The notes below the pieces were generated by a model. The model searched no databases, was not told the origin of the DNA, and saw only the letters and a list, made by a program, of their open reading frames with translations. The position numbers and the translations under genes were made by a program. A stretch of DNA of 64,000 nt from a virus: the IMG/VR virus record IMGVR_UViG_3300033145_000767, positions 1 through 64,000 of that record. One strand, written 5' to 3'. Each line of letters begins with the position of its first letter. The stretch's first letter is position 1. Shown piece after piece: positions 15,698 to 23,882 of this stretch.

Positions 15698-15934
15698 ATG
15701 ATACAAGCCCCAAAAGAACTTAAAGAAATACACACAAGGAAAAGTTTAAATAGAGGTTGGAAAGTATACTCTTTTAAAGGCAGGGAAGCTGCAGTAAGAG
15801 AACTTAGGAGTACTGATAGGGTACAATTTAATTTTTGTAATCATTGTAATAATAAAGGGGTGTATTTAATCATAGAACTATGGGATATTAAAAGCCACGT
15901 GCAGGAAGTGTGGGCTTGGTGCGGTAAGTGCTAA
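15698..15934 (+). CDS. Small zinc-binding protein ending the cluster (78 aa)
   Basis: CNHC in the middle and CGKC at the very C-terminus make one zinc ribbon. AGGAG site; starts one base after the ATP-grasp stop. The repeat block follows directly, so this is the last gene of the cluster. Confidence 0.65.
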   Translation: MIQAPKELKEIHTRKSLNRGWKVYSFKGREAAVRELRSTDRVQFNFCNHCNNKGVYLIIELWDIKSHVQEVWAWCGKC

Positions 15935-15939
15935 ATGGG

Positions 15940-16110
15940 GTATATTTTAACCTATAGTATAGGCTTATAACAGGCTATCTTAGAGGGGGTCTTATTAAGG
16001 TATAGACAAGCATATACCCTCTATAAAAGGGCCTTAAAACAGGCCCTAAGGGGCTTATTTAAGGCTATTATATAAGCCTATAACATACAATAACATATAA
16101 TACAAGGAAT
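15940..16110 (+). repeat. AACAGGC repeat block 2
   Basis: Same order of elements as block 1: GGTATA-N-TATACC (15999-16018), CTCTATAAAAGGG, then AGGGCC-TTAAAACA-GGCCCT (16028-16047) and several AGGCTTATA-type units. It marks the downstream edge of the amidoligase cluster. No gene is seen here. Confidence 0.7.
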
Positions 16111-16113
16111 ATT

Positions 16114-16386
16114 ATGAAAAAAGCTAAAGGATTCTTATATAGGGTTAGTAAAATAGTTCCTATATGGCTATGGTGTGCATATCTGGGGGGAAAGGACTTT
16201 AGTAAATACCTCCTAATACATCTAGGTAAATTACTTTTTGAAATACTTAAAAGAATTATCCTAGCAATACTAATAATTTTAGGTGGGGATACTTTCTTGT
16301 TTACCATATATGAACCAGAGGAATATTATAAACCTATTAAAAAGGGTAAAGTAAAATATGTCAAAGGCAGCATGAAAATAATCTAA
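16114..16386 (+). CDS. Membrane protein (90 aa)
   Basis: One or two hydrophobic segments (IVPIWLWCAYLGG, RIILAILIILGGDTFLF) and a basic C-terminus. Ribosome site AAGGA. Function unknown. Confidence 0.6.
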   Translation: MKKAKGFLYRVSKIVPIWLWCAYLGGKDFSKYLLIHLGKLLFEILKRIILAILIILGGDTFLFTIYEPEEYYKPIKKGKVKYVKGSMKII

Positions 16387-16395
16387 GGAGGAATA

Positions 16396-16563
16396 ATGAA
16401 AGCTACTAGAGAACCTGGCGAATGTAAAGTAATGTTTTGTGGATGTACTCATAAGTATCAGGATGAAAAGTATGGGCATCAAATGAGGATGCACAATGCT
16501 GGAAAAGGTATGGGTAATAGTTATACTTATAAATGTACTGTTTGTGGAACTAAGAAAATATAA
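16396..16563 (+). CDS. Zinc-finger protein (55 aa)
   Basis: CGCTHKYQDEKYG..H..RMHN and CTVCG give Cys and His ligands for one or two zinc ions. Perfect AAGGAGG site. Function unknown. Confidence 0.65.
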   Translation: MKATREPGECKVMFCGCTHKYQDEKYGHQMRMHNAGKGMGNSYTYKCTVCGTKKI

Positions 16564-16575
16564 AGGGGGGACAAT

Positions 16576-16731
16576 ATGGAAGACAAAATTAAAAACAGGA
16601 TAATGGTAGAAGGTCTAAGTAAGATTGTAAAATTGGAATTAAATGATACTTCATCTATAGAAAATTTAGCAAGTATGGTAGAACATTTACAGTCCATAGC
16701 TAAAGGCATATTAAAAAAGGTAGGTGTATAA
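16576..16731 (+). CDS. Small helical protein (51 aa)
   Basis: MEDKIKNRIMVEGLSKIVKL; predicted amphipathic helices. GGGGGG ribosome site. Not recognised. Confidence 0.55.
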   Translation: MEDKIKNRIMVEGLSKIVKLELNDTSSIENLASMVEHLQSIAKGILKKVGV

Positions 16732-16732
16732 A

Positions 16733-16942
16733 ATGGAACTGCACAAAAATAATATATTTGCATTAGCTGAAAGACAGTTAATAAAAGAGTATGGGGAGAA
16801 GTTTCCTCCAGCAATGATTATAGATTATGCTGTTAAGATAAGATACTTCATGGATAGAAATGCTAAGTTTGCAAAGTATACCTTAGAAGGTGGAGAGATA
16901 TCCATACAAGGTTTAAGATACCATAATATATTGATAAGATGA
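16733..16942 (+). CDS. Hypothetical protein (69 aa)
   Basis: ATG at 16733, one base after the previous stop. Helical N-terminal half, then TLEGGEISIQGLRYHN. Not recognised. Confidence 0.6.
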   Translation: MELHKNNIFALAERQLIKEYGEKFPPAMIIDYAVKIRYFMDRNAKFAKYTLEGGEISIQGLRYHNILIR

Positions 16943-16952
16943 GGGAGGATAT

Positions 16953-17138
16953 ATGTTAAAGGAACAAGTTACAAATATGGTTGATAGATTATTTGAGAGT
17001 GAATTTGGAAGTAATAACTTAATAATACATTGTTATCTTAACTTCCTAGAAAGTTCCTTATTAGCAGGAAACATATTTATATGTAGATATAGAGTAAAGT
17101 TTCTAGGGAAAGCAGATAAGGCTGTAACAATGCACTAA
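16953..17138 (+). CDS. Hypothetical protein (61 aa)
   Basis: MLKEQVTNMVDRLFESEFG; GGGAGG site. One mildly hydrophobic stretch (FLESSLLAGNIFICRYR). Not recognised. Confidence 0.55.
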   Translation: MLKEQVTNMVDRLFESEFGSNNLIIHCYLNFLESSLLAGNIFICRYRVKFLGKADKAVTMH

Positions 17139-17150
17139 AAGGAGTATAGG

Positions 17151-17453
17151 ATGAATAAAAAATGTAGTGATTGTCCGTTTATGATTAACATTAAGGAGGA
17201 AGCTTATGCGTTATTTAGCAATAGGTGTCCTAAATGTGGAGCAGATTTAGTGCCTAGTAAGCTATCTACAATGAATGATTTGGGTTTAGTAGATAGGGTA
17301 AAACATTCAATCAACAAATGGTTTGGGGAACTAGGTATAGAAGGTACATTAGAAATGCTGGAGACAGGGGATAATTTCCCTCATTCAGAATTATTCTATG
17401 CAGAGTTATTTAGTAGAGGACTTAAAATAAGGGTAAAGAAAGCAGGGGGATAA
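17151..17453 (+). CDS. Zinc-ribbon protein (100 aa)
   Basis: CSDCPF near residue 5 and CPKCGADL near residue 26 form a zinc ribbon; the remainder is helical. AAAGGAG site. Function unknown. Confidence 0.65.
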   Translation: MNKKCSDCPFMINIKEEAYALFSNRCPKCGADLVPSKLSTMNDLGLVDRVKHSINKWFGELGIEGTLEMLETGDNFPHSELFYAELFSRGLKIRVKKAGG

Positions 17454-17454
17454 G

Positions 17455-17610
17455 ATGATACTGTGTATGGAATGTAAACAACCTGTTACTGAATGTAAAG
17501 GCGGATATTTTTGTGTAAACCCTGAATGTCCCTGCTATGTTGTAGCAATATTAAAGGGGGAACAAGTGTATAGGGAAGATAACCCTGTGGAATTTTTACT
17601 AGAAAGCTAA
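17455..17610 (+). CDS. Small zinc-ribbon protein (51 aa)
   Basis: CMECKQPVTECKGGYFC..CPCY: a dense Cys pattern. The ATG overlaps the stop region of the gene before it. Function unknown. Confidence 0.6.
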   Translation: MILCMECKQPVTECKGGYFCVNPECPCYVVAILKGEQVYREDNPVEFLLES

Positions 17611-17628
17611 AAGAATGAGGAGGATATT

Positions 17629-17802
17629 ATGGTTTGGTTAGGAATATATATACTAGGGGCAATTATAAGTGCAGGGGGGGTATTAGGTTATGAATATTAT
17701 AAGAATAATAGTACACTTGGGGAATCATTAGTTATGTCTATAACATTTGGTTTAATATCTTGGGTTGGAGTTATAGCCTTAATAGTGAAAGAATCCAGTT
17801 AG
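17629..17802 (+). CDS. Two-pass membrane protein (57 aa)
   Basis: Hydrophobic segments IYILGAIISAGGVLG and ITFGLISWVGVIALIV flank a charged loop. AGGAGG site. Function unknown. Confidence 0.6.
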   Translation: MVWLGIYILGAIISAGGVLGYEYYKNNSTLGESLVMSITFGLISWVGVIALIVKESS

Positions 17803-17808
17803 TTGAAA

Positions 17809-17840
17809 TTTCATACCTTATGGTATAATTGTATTAGAGG
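17809..17840 (+). promoter_or_regulatory. Phage-type promoter (site A)
   Basis: TTTCAT 17809-17814, 9-bp gap, TATAAT 17824-17829 preceded by TATGG (extended -10), then TGTATTAGAGGGGG. The gap and downstream run match the sites at 22583, 36671 and 48549. The leader is only about 15 bases and contains the ribosome site of 17849. Confidence 0.75.
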
Positions 17841-17848
17841 GGGATATT

Positions 17849-18046
17849 ATGAGTAAGAGGAATGTTAAACATTTAATTGCAATCTTAGAAAATAATGGGT
17901 ACCAGTATTATATTGCTGGTATGGTTATACATTATGGCAAAGAAAAATATGATAAGAGAATGGGATGTGATTATATCCATATAGTAGGCGGAGAAATAGA
18001 TTATGCAAAAGGATTTTTAAAAATAGTTAATAAGATAACTAATTAA
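17849..18046 (+). CDS. Hypothetical protein (65 aa)
   Basis: First gene after promoter A. MSKRNVKHLIAILENNGYQYY; mixed alpha/beta. Not recognised. Confidence 0.6.
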   Translation: MSKRNVKHLIAILENNGYQYYIAGMVIHYGKEKYDKRMGCDYIHIVGGEIDYAKGFLKIVNKITN

Positions 18047-18057
18047 AGAAGGGAAGA

Positions 18058-19062
18058 ATGAAACCTGTAAATAAACTTTCAGAATTTTTTAAAAACCTTT
18101 GGGGTACAGTAGAGGAGGAGGAAGAACCAACAGTTGAAATAATTGTTCCTACTCATACGACTAAGCCCCTAAGAAAATTTATATTTAGACCAAGGAATCT
18201 ATCTGAATATATAGGTCAGGAAAAAGCTAAGGCTTTGATAAGACTTAATATAAAAAAGATATGTAACATAAAGCCTGTCCATATACTTATAAATGGTAAT
18301 GCTGGGCATGGAAAGACTACTCTTGCCTATGTTATAGTAAATGAATTAAGGTCTAAAATGTACTCAGTTATAGGAAGTAATTTTACAAGGGAAGCTTTGT
18401 TAGATTTTATAAAAGCTAATGAACAGGACTTATATAACTTACACATACTTTTTATAGATGAAATCCACTCTATGTCTAAAGATATGGCAGAAGTATTATA
18501 TCCTATATTAGAAGATTTTAGGCAAGCAGATGTGGATTTAAAACCTTTTGTTATGATTGGAGCAACAACTGAAAAAGCAACTTTAATTAAAAGATTCCAC
18601 CCATTAGTAGATAGGTGTGGATGTCAGATTCATTTAGAATCCTATACTAATTTAGATATTGAAAAAGTATTATCACAATATAGTCAACAGTTATATGAGG
18701 AATATCTAGTACCCATAGATATTATTAAAATATTATCTGCTAGTAGTAAGAATGTTCCTAGAATAGCTATCGCTATGTTAGATGATTACATTGTATGTAA
18801 GGATATAGATATGGTTTTATCAGCACATAGAATGGTTAAGGGAAGTTTAAATGAAATTGATATACAGATATTACTATGTCTAAGAACAAATGGAAAACCT
18901 ATGGGGCAGAAAAATATTTCTACCAAAGTAGGGATAGACCAAGTAGACTATGTATATATGTATGAGCCCTTCCTAATAAAGGAAGACTATATAAATGTAA
19001 CCACAAGGGGCAGGGAGATTACACCTAAAGGCACAGCTGTCCTACAAGAGATAGGGGTTTAA
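18058..19062 (+). CDS. ruvB: RuvB-like Holliday junction branch-migration helicase
   Basis: 334 residues, the length of bacterial RuvB. FRPRNLSEYIGQEKAKA (about 43-59) is the RuvB entry motif, then Walker A NGNAGHGKTT (79-88), Walker B LFIDEIH (131-137) and sensor-1-type MIGATTE. The C-terminal winged helix ends GREITPKGTAVL. A hexamer would drive Holliday junctions, normally with RuvA and RuvC. A RuvC-like resolvase is present at 47934; no RuvA is seen in the window. Phage-borne RuvB is uncommon. Confidence 0.9.
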   Translation: MKPVNKLSEFFKNLWGTVEEEEEPTVEIIVPTHTTKPLRKFIFRPRNLSEYIGQEKAKALIRLNIKKICNIKPVHILINGNAGHGKTTLAYVIVNELRSKMYSVIGSNFTREALLDFIKANEQDLYNLHILFIDEIHSMSKDMAEVLYPILEDFRQADVDLKPFVMIGATTEKATLIKRFHPLVDRCGCQIHLESYTNLDIEKVLSQYSQQLYEEYLVPIDIIKILSASSKNVPRIAIAMLDDYIVCKDIDMVLSAHRMVKGSLNEIDIQILLCLRTNGKPMGQKNISTKVGIDQVDYVYMYEPFLIKEDYINVTTRGREITPKGTAVLQEIGV

Positions 19063-19063
19063 A

Positions 19064-19345
19064 ATGAAAAGTAATCAGCCTTCTGCAAGAGGAAAACCAA
19101 CTGTAATAAGGGCAGGAATACCTGAATTACCTAAACAACCCCCATTGAGAGAAATAGATTGTACACCTTTTCCTACTATAGCAGAGTTAAAGGATTTTAT
19201 TGCTTTAGGTATAGCAGGAATATGTACATCATTAGTATTTGGGGCTATAGGATATTTGGTTATATTTGATGCATTTTTTAGAACACTTTTTATTGCCCTT
19301 ATATTTGGGGGAACTTTTGTTTGGTCTTTAACAAAACTTAGATAA
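19064..19345 (+). CDS. Two-pass membrane protein (93 aa)
   Basis: Pro-rich soluble N-terminus of about 45 residues, then two membrane helices (FIALGIAGICTSLVFGAIG and FRTLFIALIFGGTFVW). Starts one base after the RuvB stop. Function unknown. Confidence 0.65.
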   Translation: MKSNQPSARGKPTVIRAGIPELPKQPPLREIDCTPFPTIAELKDFIALGIAGICTSLVFGAIGYLVIFDAFFRTLFIALIFGGTFVWSLTKLR

Positions 19346-19353
19346 GGAATAAT

Positions 19354-19491
19354 ATGACTAAAAATGAATTACTAGCTAATTTAATTATACAATACTTTGA
19401 AGTAGAATCCGCAGTAGCATGGGATTTTGTAACAGAGTATATGATAAAAGAGTATGAATTAAAAGAGGGGAAAGATGATGTCAAGGAGTAG
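19354..19491 (+). CDS. Small acidic protein (45 aa)
   Basis: MTKNELLANLIIQYFEVESAV; predicted helical and acidic. Ends inside the start of the next gene. Not recognised. Confidence 0.5.
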   Translation: MTKNELLANLIIQYFEVESAVAWDFVTEYMIKEYELKEGKDDVKE

Positions 19492-19786
19492 ACTAGCTCG
19501 TTGCAGGAGGCATTTTAGATATAGAATATCTATAAGGTTTCATATTAAAAGGAAAATAGTTCTAAACCTAGAAATGATTTTAATGAGAAAGCTTTTCCTA
19601 GGTAAACTTATTATTGTGAAAGAAAACAAGCGTTCCTTAATGATATGGTATCCTGACTTGCATGAAAAATGTATACTAATTTTTGATAAAAAAAGGAATG
19701 TGTTTCTAACAGGGTATGTTGGAAATAGAAGTTACCTTGTTAAACATAAGGTATTAAAGCAGGGTGTATGTATACCTGCCTGTTAA
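19475..19786 (+). CDS. Basic hypothetical protein (103 aa)
   Basis: Arg-rich start (SRSRLARCRRHFRYR) followed by a beta-rich domain. GGGG ribosome site inside the previous gene. It could bind nucleic acid; the family is not recognised. It ends at repeat block 3. Confidence 0.55.
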   Translation: MMSRSRLARCRRHFRYRISIRFHIKRKIVLNLEMILMRKLFLGKLIIVKENKRSLMIWYPDLHEKCILIFDKKRNVFLTGYVGNRSYLVKHKVLKQGVCIPAC

Positions 19787-19921
19787 AAGTGCCTTAAAAC
19801 AGGCTATAGGGGGCTTTTAGGGGCATTTTTAAGGGGGTAAAACAGGCTTATATTGCACATGCAAAGGAATGAAAAGGGGTAATACATATATGGAAAATCA
19901 GCAAATACTTGGAGGAAGATA
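19787..19921 (+). repeat. AACAGGC repeat block 3, upstream of recombinase gene
   Basis: GCCTTAAAACAGGC at 19791-19804 is an imperfect palindrome, and AAAACAGGCTTATA occurs at about 19838-19852. Related to the blocks that flank the amidoligase cluster. AGGAAG ahead of 19922 is the recombinase ribosome site. Confidence 0.65.
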
Positions 19922-20758
19922 ATGAATAATATTGAGGTATTATCTGACTATTGCAATTATTTAACTGTAATGAAAAGCTCCAAGGTATATTATAACTCAC
20001 TTAAAGTATTTTTTAATGAATACCTAATACCAAAAGGTGTTTTTATTGGGGATGTTACTCGGGATAATATAACTGAATACCTTGCAGAAAAAAACTATGC
20101 CTCTAATTCCTTTAATACTTTTATAAAAGCAGGTAGACATTTGTTTAAGAATTACTTAGAGGTGGAAAAAAGTGTGTTCAGTAATATAAAACTTTTAAAA
20201 GTAGAAAGAAAGATACCTGACTATATAACAAAGGAAGAATTAAAACAAGGTGTAAAGTATGCTTTAGTTACTATGGAAAGATACAGTACCAAAAAGATTA
20301 TAGCTGTATTATATTTCATGTTTTATTCAGGTCTTAGAAAAGGAGAGATATTAAACTTAGTTAGAAATGATTTCTCTTTGGAGAAAAGACCTATAGAGGT
20401 TAAAGTAAGAATCCCTACAAAAGGTAAACGAGAAAGAATAGTTTATCTTCCACCCAAGTTAAGGGTAATGCTATATAGATACTTTAATTCAGAGGAAGAA
20501 AAGAATAATGCTTTTAACCTATGCACATCAGGGCTGGATTATTTAGTAAGAATTTTTGCAGATGCAGTCCCAGATAAGAAAATCTCTGCCCATACATTTA
20601 GACATTCATATGCTAAGGATTTAATAAAAGGAGATATAGATGTAACAATAGTATCAAAGCTCCTTGGGCATAAAAATATAGAAACCACTTTAATATATGT
20701 AGACCCAGACGAGGATATGGTAAGGAAAATTTATAAGGATAAAAACATAGGGAGATAA
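19922..20758 (+). CDS. Tyrosine recombinase / integrase
   Basis: 278 residues. A SAM-like core-binding N-terminus (1-95) precedes the catalytic domain, which has the Arg of SGLRKGEILNL, Lys of TKGKRERIV, HTFRHS (His-x-x-Arg), LLGHKN and the nucleophile of TTLIYVD. It cuts and joins DNA through a 3'-phosphotyrosine bond. It could integrate the phage, resolve dimers or act on the nearby repeat blocks. No attachment site can be proved. Confidence 0.93.
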   Translation: MNNIEVLSDYCNYLTVMKSSKVYYNSLKVFFNEYLIPKGVFIGDVTRDNITEYLAEKNYASNSFNTFIKAGRHLFKNYLEVEKSVFSNIKLLKVERKIPDYITKEELKQGVKYALVTMERYSTKKIIAVLYFMFYSGLRKGEILNLVRNDFSLEKRPIEVKVRIPTKGKRERIVYLPPKLRVMLYRYFNSEEEKNNAFNLCTSGLDYLVRIFADAVPDKKISAHTFRHSYAKDLIKGDIDVTIVSKLLGHKNIETTLIYVDPDEDMVRKIYKDKNIGR

Positions 20759-20760
20759 TT

Positions 20761-20922
20761 ATGAAGTTATACATTTTTGATATAATACTTTATTTTGCAT
20801 GGTGTATTTTTGTTTGTGCTGTATTAAATTTTTTAGGTTTTACAGGAAATTTATTATTATGTTTGGAATATTGGTTCTCTTGCTGGGTTGTTTGGGGGTT
20901 ACTATGTTTAACAGGGGGATAA
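20761..20922 (+). CDS. Small membrane protein (53 aa)
   Basis: Nearly all hydrophobic: IILYFAWCIFVCAVLNFLG and CLEYWFSCWVVWGLLCL. Two bases after the recombinase stop. Function unknown. Confidence 0.55.
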   Translation: MKLYIFDIILYFAWCIFVCAVLNFLGFTGNLLLCLEYWFSCWVVWGLLCLTGG

Positions 20923-20923
20923 T

Positions 20924-21259
20924 ATGAAAAGGTCTAATTGGTGTACTTGTGAAGATACTATGGATGAATTTGGTGGGTGTGTACCTAATGAGGAAAATAC
21001 TAAATGTATAGCTTGTGGAAAAAGAATTTCTAAAAGTCAACTAGAAAAGTTTAAAAAACGAATGTTATTTGAAAGTGGTTGGGATATAGAATTTGAAACT
21101 CAACTTAAAGAATATTGGGACTATGAAGGGTATGGTGGTTTTGGTTTTGATGAAGATACTACTGATGAAAATATGGGTAGTATTATTGAAAAATATATTG
21201 GAGAAAATAAAGTAAAACTTAATTGTAAGGATGGTTTAATACAGATAGAAAGGATATAA
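20924..21259 (+). CDS. Zinc-binding protein with conserved C-terminal tail (111 aa)
   Basis: N-terminal CTCED..GGCVP..CIACGK metal site and acidic middle. The tail IIEKYIGENKVKLNCKDGLIQIERI is nearly shared with the protein at 49554 (KFIGEAK..KVKCKGGMIQIERI), although the rest differs. Both may dock to a common partner through the tail. Function unknown. Confidence 0.65.
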   Translation: MKRSNWCTCEDTMDEFGGCVPNEENTKCIACGKRISKSQLEKFKKRMLFESGWDIEFETQLKEYWDYEGYGGFGFDEDTTDENMGSIIEKYIGENKVKLNCKDGLIQIERI

Positions 21260-21813
21260 TGAAGCTATTACTTATTGCATTACTATATGGTTTAATATGG
21301 GCATGGAGGGGTTGGGATAAGCCTAAGTTTATTCATGGGTACTTTAGGGCTTTTATTACCTCATTTGTTCTAATAGGTACTTACTATGGGTATACAGGGG
21401 GTACTATCTTTTGCCCTAATGGTATACTTGCTTTGGTAACTCTTACCTTAATTGAAAGTCTTTTAGGGTATGGGGAAACATGTGAAGTAATAGACATAAA
21501 TAAGGGTTCTTTCCTTAAATCTAAGGAAGACTATACATACTTAGGGCTTGTGTCTTACTTCTACTATATGCTTCCATTGTTTTTAATATCCAATCAAGTA
21601 TTTAATCTAACCATAATTAGTGGTACACAATTAGTAATTAGCTTTCTTGCTTTTCCAGTATTTAAGTATTTACAGGTAAAAGTAACTAAATTCTTTAAAG
21701 AAGAAGAATTTATATTTATCTTTGATACAGAGATACGCTTAGATACTATAGATACTTGGAAGTTATGTGTAGAATTTCCTATAGGTATGTTGTTTATACT
21801 ATGGTATGTGTAA
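21259..21813 (+). CDS. Multi-pass membrane protein (184 aa)
   Basis: About four or five membrane segments (LLLIALLYGLIWAW, FITSFVLIGTYYGYTGG, YFYYMLPLFLI, FPIGMLFILWYV). Starts on the last base of the previous stop. Not recognised. Confidence 0.65.
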   Translation: MKLLLIALLYGLIWAWRGWDKPKFIHGYFRAFITSFVLIGTYYGYTGGTIFCPNGILALVTLTLIESLLGYGETCEVIDINKGSFLKSKEDYTYLGLVSYFYYMLPLFLISNQVFNLTIISGTQLVISFLAFPVFKYLQVKVTKFFKEEEFIFIFDTEIRLDTIDTWKLCVEFPIGMLFILWYV

Positions 21814-21824
21814 AGGGGATAAAA

Positions 21825-21965
21825 ATGAAAACTTATACTATAAAATTTACAAGAGTAGTACAGGTTAAAGCTAATAGTGTAGGACAAGCCGAAGAACATT
21901 TTTATAATAAAGGTTATTTAAAAGAATTAGTCAAGGAAGAAGTTGAAATCAAGGAGGTAAAATGA
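21825..21965 (+). CDS. Small protein related to 4834 and 5023 products (46 aa)
   Basis: YTIKFTRVVQVKANSVGQAEEH: a strand followed by an Ala-rich helix, as in the small early paralogues. GGGG site upstream. It overlaps the sigma-like gene by four bases. Function unknown. Confidence 0.6.
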   Translation: MKTYTIKFTRVVQVKANSVGQAEEHFYNKGYLKELVKEEVEIKEVK

Positions 21966-22567
21966 TTGATAAATTAGCAGTCCAATATAAAAAGACAGGT
22001 TATTTATCCGTAAGGGATGCTTTATTTAATAAGCTACTTCCTACTATTAAAGAAAAAGCTAAGTATGTATATTGGTATAAATCCTATAAGCTATATGACA
22101 AAGTATGTAAGGTTAAACATCTATATAGTATAACACAGGAAGATATATTTCAAGAATTATGCTTAGATGTACTAACTTGGATAGAAAACTTTAATAGTAA
22201 TGGTTCTTTTAGTACATATGTATTCTCTTGCCTTTGGAATTGGAGACCTAAGATTATAAATAAAGAAACCTATATGAATTTAAAATCCATTAAGTGCATG
22301 AGTTTAACATCAGAACAAAAAGAAAATTTTATGGATAGCCTATCAAAAGAGATTAAATTTGATATAAGAATAGGGGTTAATACTTTATTAGATTCCGTTA
22401 AAGGCTCTAATGAAAAAGCAGTATTAAAACTTCTATATATTAATCCAGACATACCAAAAAAAGATATAGCTAAAATCTTAGGGGTGTCAAGTGGTAGGGT
22501 TACACAGATATTCTCTAACCTCAAGAAGAACAAGGGGTTATATGAATTTATAAAAAAGGATTTATAA
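21962..22567 (+). CDS. Sigma70-family-like RNA polymerase factor
   Basis: 201 residues. ITQEDIFQELCLDVLTWI..FSTYVFSCLWN resembles sigma region 2, and the C-terminal DIAKILGVSSGRVTQIFSNLKK is a region-4 helix-turn-helix. It would direct host RNA polymerase to phage promoters. A phage-type promoter (site B) lies just downstream, so it could activate the next operon. The middle is short, and the assignment rests on the two ends. Confidence 0.75.
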   Translation: MIDKLAVQYKKTGYLSVRDALFNKLLPTIKEKAKYVYWYKSYKLYDKVCKVKHLYSITQEDIFQELCLDVLTWIENFNSNGSFSTYVFSCLWNWRPKIINKETYMNLKSIKCMSLTSEQKENFMDSLSKEIKFDIRIGVNTLLDSVKGSNEKAVLKLLYINPDIPKKDIAKILGVSSGRVTQIFSNLKKNKGLYEFIKKDL

Positions 22568-22582
22568 TTTTATTTGTAGAAT

Positions 22583-22618
22583 TTTCATTTAGTGTGTTAT
22601 AATTGTATTAGAGGGGGT
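22583..22618 (+). promoter_or_regulatory. Phage-type promoter (site B)
   Basis: TTTCAT 22583-22588, 9 bp, TATAAT 22598-22603, followed by TGTATTAGAGGGGG exactly as at site A. It drives 22623 and the replication genes after it. Confidence 0.75.
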
Positions 22619-22622
22619 ATGT

Positions 22623-22829
22623 ATGAAAGAAGTCTTAGTTAAAATTAGAAAACCAACTACTAAGGAAGGGGAAAGCAATGATTTAGAAAAGTTCTTTGGT
22701 ATGTATAGAAAGCCTATAAGAAGATGGGTTTATGCTGTAGAATTTCCAGGTGGTAGGGTACATTATACTGCTAATGATAGTATTAGAACATTTATTGAAG
22801 AATATAAACAAAGAAATAATTTAATATAA
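22623..22829 (+). CDS. Hypothetical protein (68 aa)
   Basis: First gene after promoter B. Basic, with a beta-hairpin RRWVYAVEFPGGRVHY. Not recognised. Confidence 0.6.
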   Translation: MKEVLVKIRKPTTKEGESNDLEKFFGMYRKPIRRWVYAVEFPGGRVHYTANDSIRTFIEEYKQRNNLI

Positions 22830-22841
22830 CAAGGAGGAAGT

Positions 22842-23873
22842 ATGGCGAAGAATAAAAGTAAATGGCAAGAAAGATTACCACAGTTAAAGATATTAGCTGA
22901 CTATGGGATGACACCTATAGAAATAGCTAAAGTCTTTGATGAAAGTCCTGCAGGGGCAGAAAGAGCCCTGCAGAGATATGGTATAAAGAGGAAGAAAAAG
23001 AAAGCCTCAGTTAATATATACGAAAAGCTATCGCAAAAAGAGATAGATAAGTTAAGGGCTTCCTTGGCTTTAGATTTTAAAATAAAAACTACTAATCTAA
23101 AAAAGAGTAGGAAGAAGAATAGCTTTAAAACTATAATTGCTTGTGCAGACCACCATGTACCTTATCAAAATGTTCCTGCCAATAGAGCTATGCTGTATTT
23201 GATGGAAGACATTAAGCCAGATGGGTTGTATATAATAGGTGATTATGTTGATATGGAACCTATATCTCATTGGTTGCAGGATAAAGGTAAGCGTAGAACA
23301 CTAGAAAATAAACGCATGCAGCAGGATTATATAGTAGGTAATTCTTTGTTAGACGAATATGATAAGAGATTACCTAAAGGAGCAGACAAAAGGTTTTGGT
23401 ACGGCAACCATGAAAGGTTTTACTATGACCTTATTGAGAAAATTCCTGCATTAGAAAATATGCTTAACCCTACTATAGAATTAAAATTAAGGGAAAGAGG
23501 GTATACAGTATATGAGGATATTAACCATATAGAAAGAGTGGGAAGACTAAGCATATGTCATGGTATGTATGCAGGAGTTAACTATGTAAAGAAACACATT
23601 GATGAATTTAAAACTAATGTATTATTTGGGCATCTTCATTCCCCAAGAATGAGGTTAGCATGTAGTCCTGCAAGAGAAATTGCTATAGCAGGTTACTGTC
23701 TAGGTACTATGGGCGATTTGAACCCTCAGTTCATGCAGAACAGACCTAATAAGTGGCAACATGGCTTTGCTGTGGTACACTTTTTTGATAACGGTTACTT
23801 TGATGTGCAGATGATTAGATTAGTAAAGGGTAGATTTGTTTTTAATGACAAACTTTATGACGGGAATGTATAA
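22842..23873 (+). CDS. Metallophosphoesterase with N-terminal DNA-binding helix
   Basis: 343 residues. Residues 1-55 (LADYGMTPIEIAKVFDESPAGAERAL) form a helix-turn-helix. The calcineurin-like core has ACADHHVPY, IIGDYVD, YGNHERFY, ICHGMYAG and FGHLHSP metal-binding motifs. Phage relatives act on DNA ends or nucleotides. It sits just before the sliding clamp, so a replication or repair role is likely. Confidence 0.85.
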   Translation: MAKNKSKWQERLPQLKILADYGMTPIEIAKVFDESPAGAERALQRYGIKRKKKKASVNIYEKLSQKEIDKLRASLALDFKIKTTNLKKSRKKNSFKTIIACADHHVPYQNVPANRAMLYLMEDIKPDGLYIIGDYVDMEPISHWLQDKGKRRTLENKRMQQDYIVGNSLLDEYDKRLPKGADKRFWYGNHERFYYDLIEKIPALENMLNPTIELKLRERGYTVYEDINHIERVGRLSICHGMYAGVNYVKKHIDEFKTNVLFGHLHSPRMRLACSPAREIAIAGYCLGTMGDLNPQFMQNRPNKWQHGFAVVHFFDNGYFDVQMIRLVKGRFVFNDKLYDGNV

Positions 23874-23882
23874 GGAGGAAGT

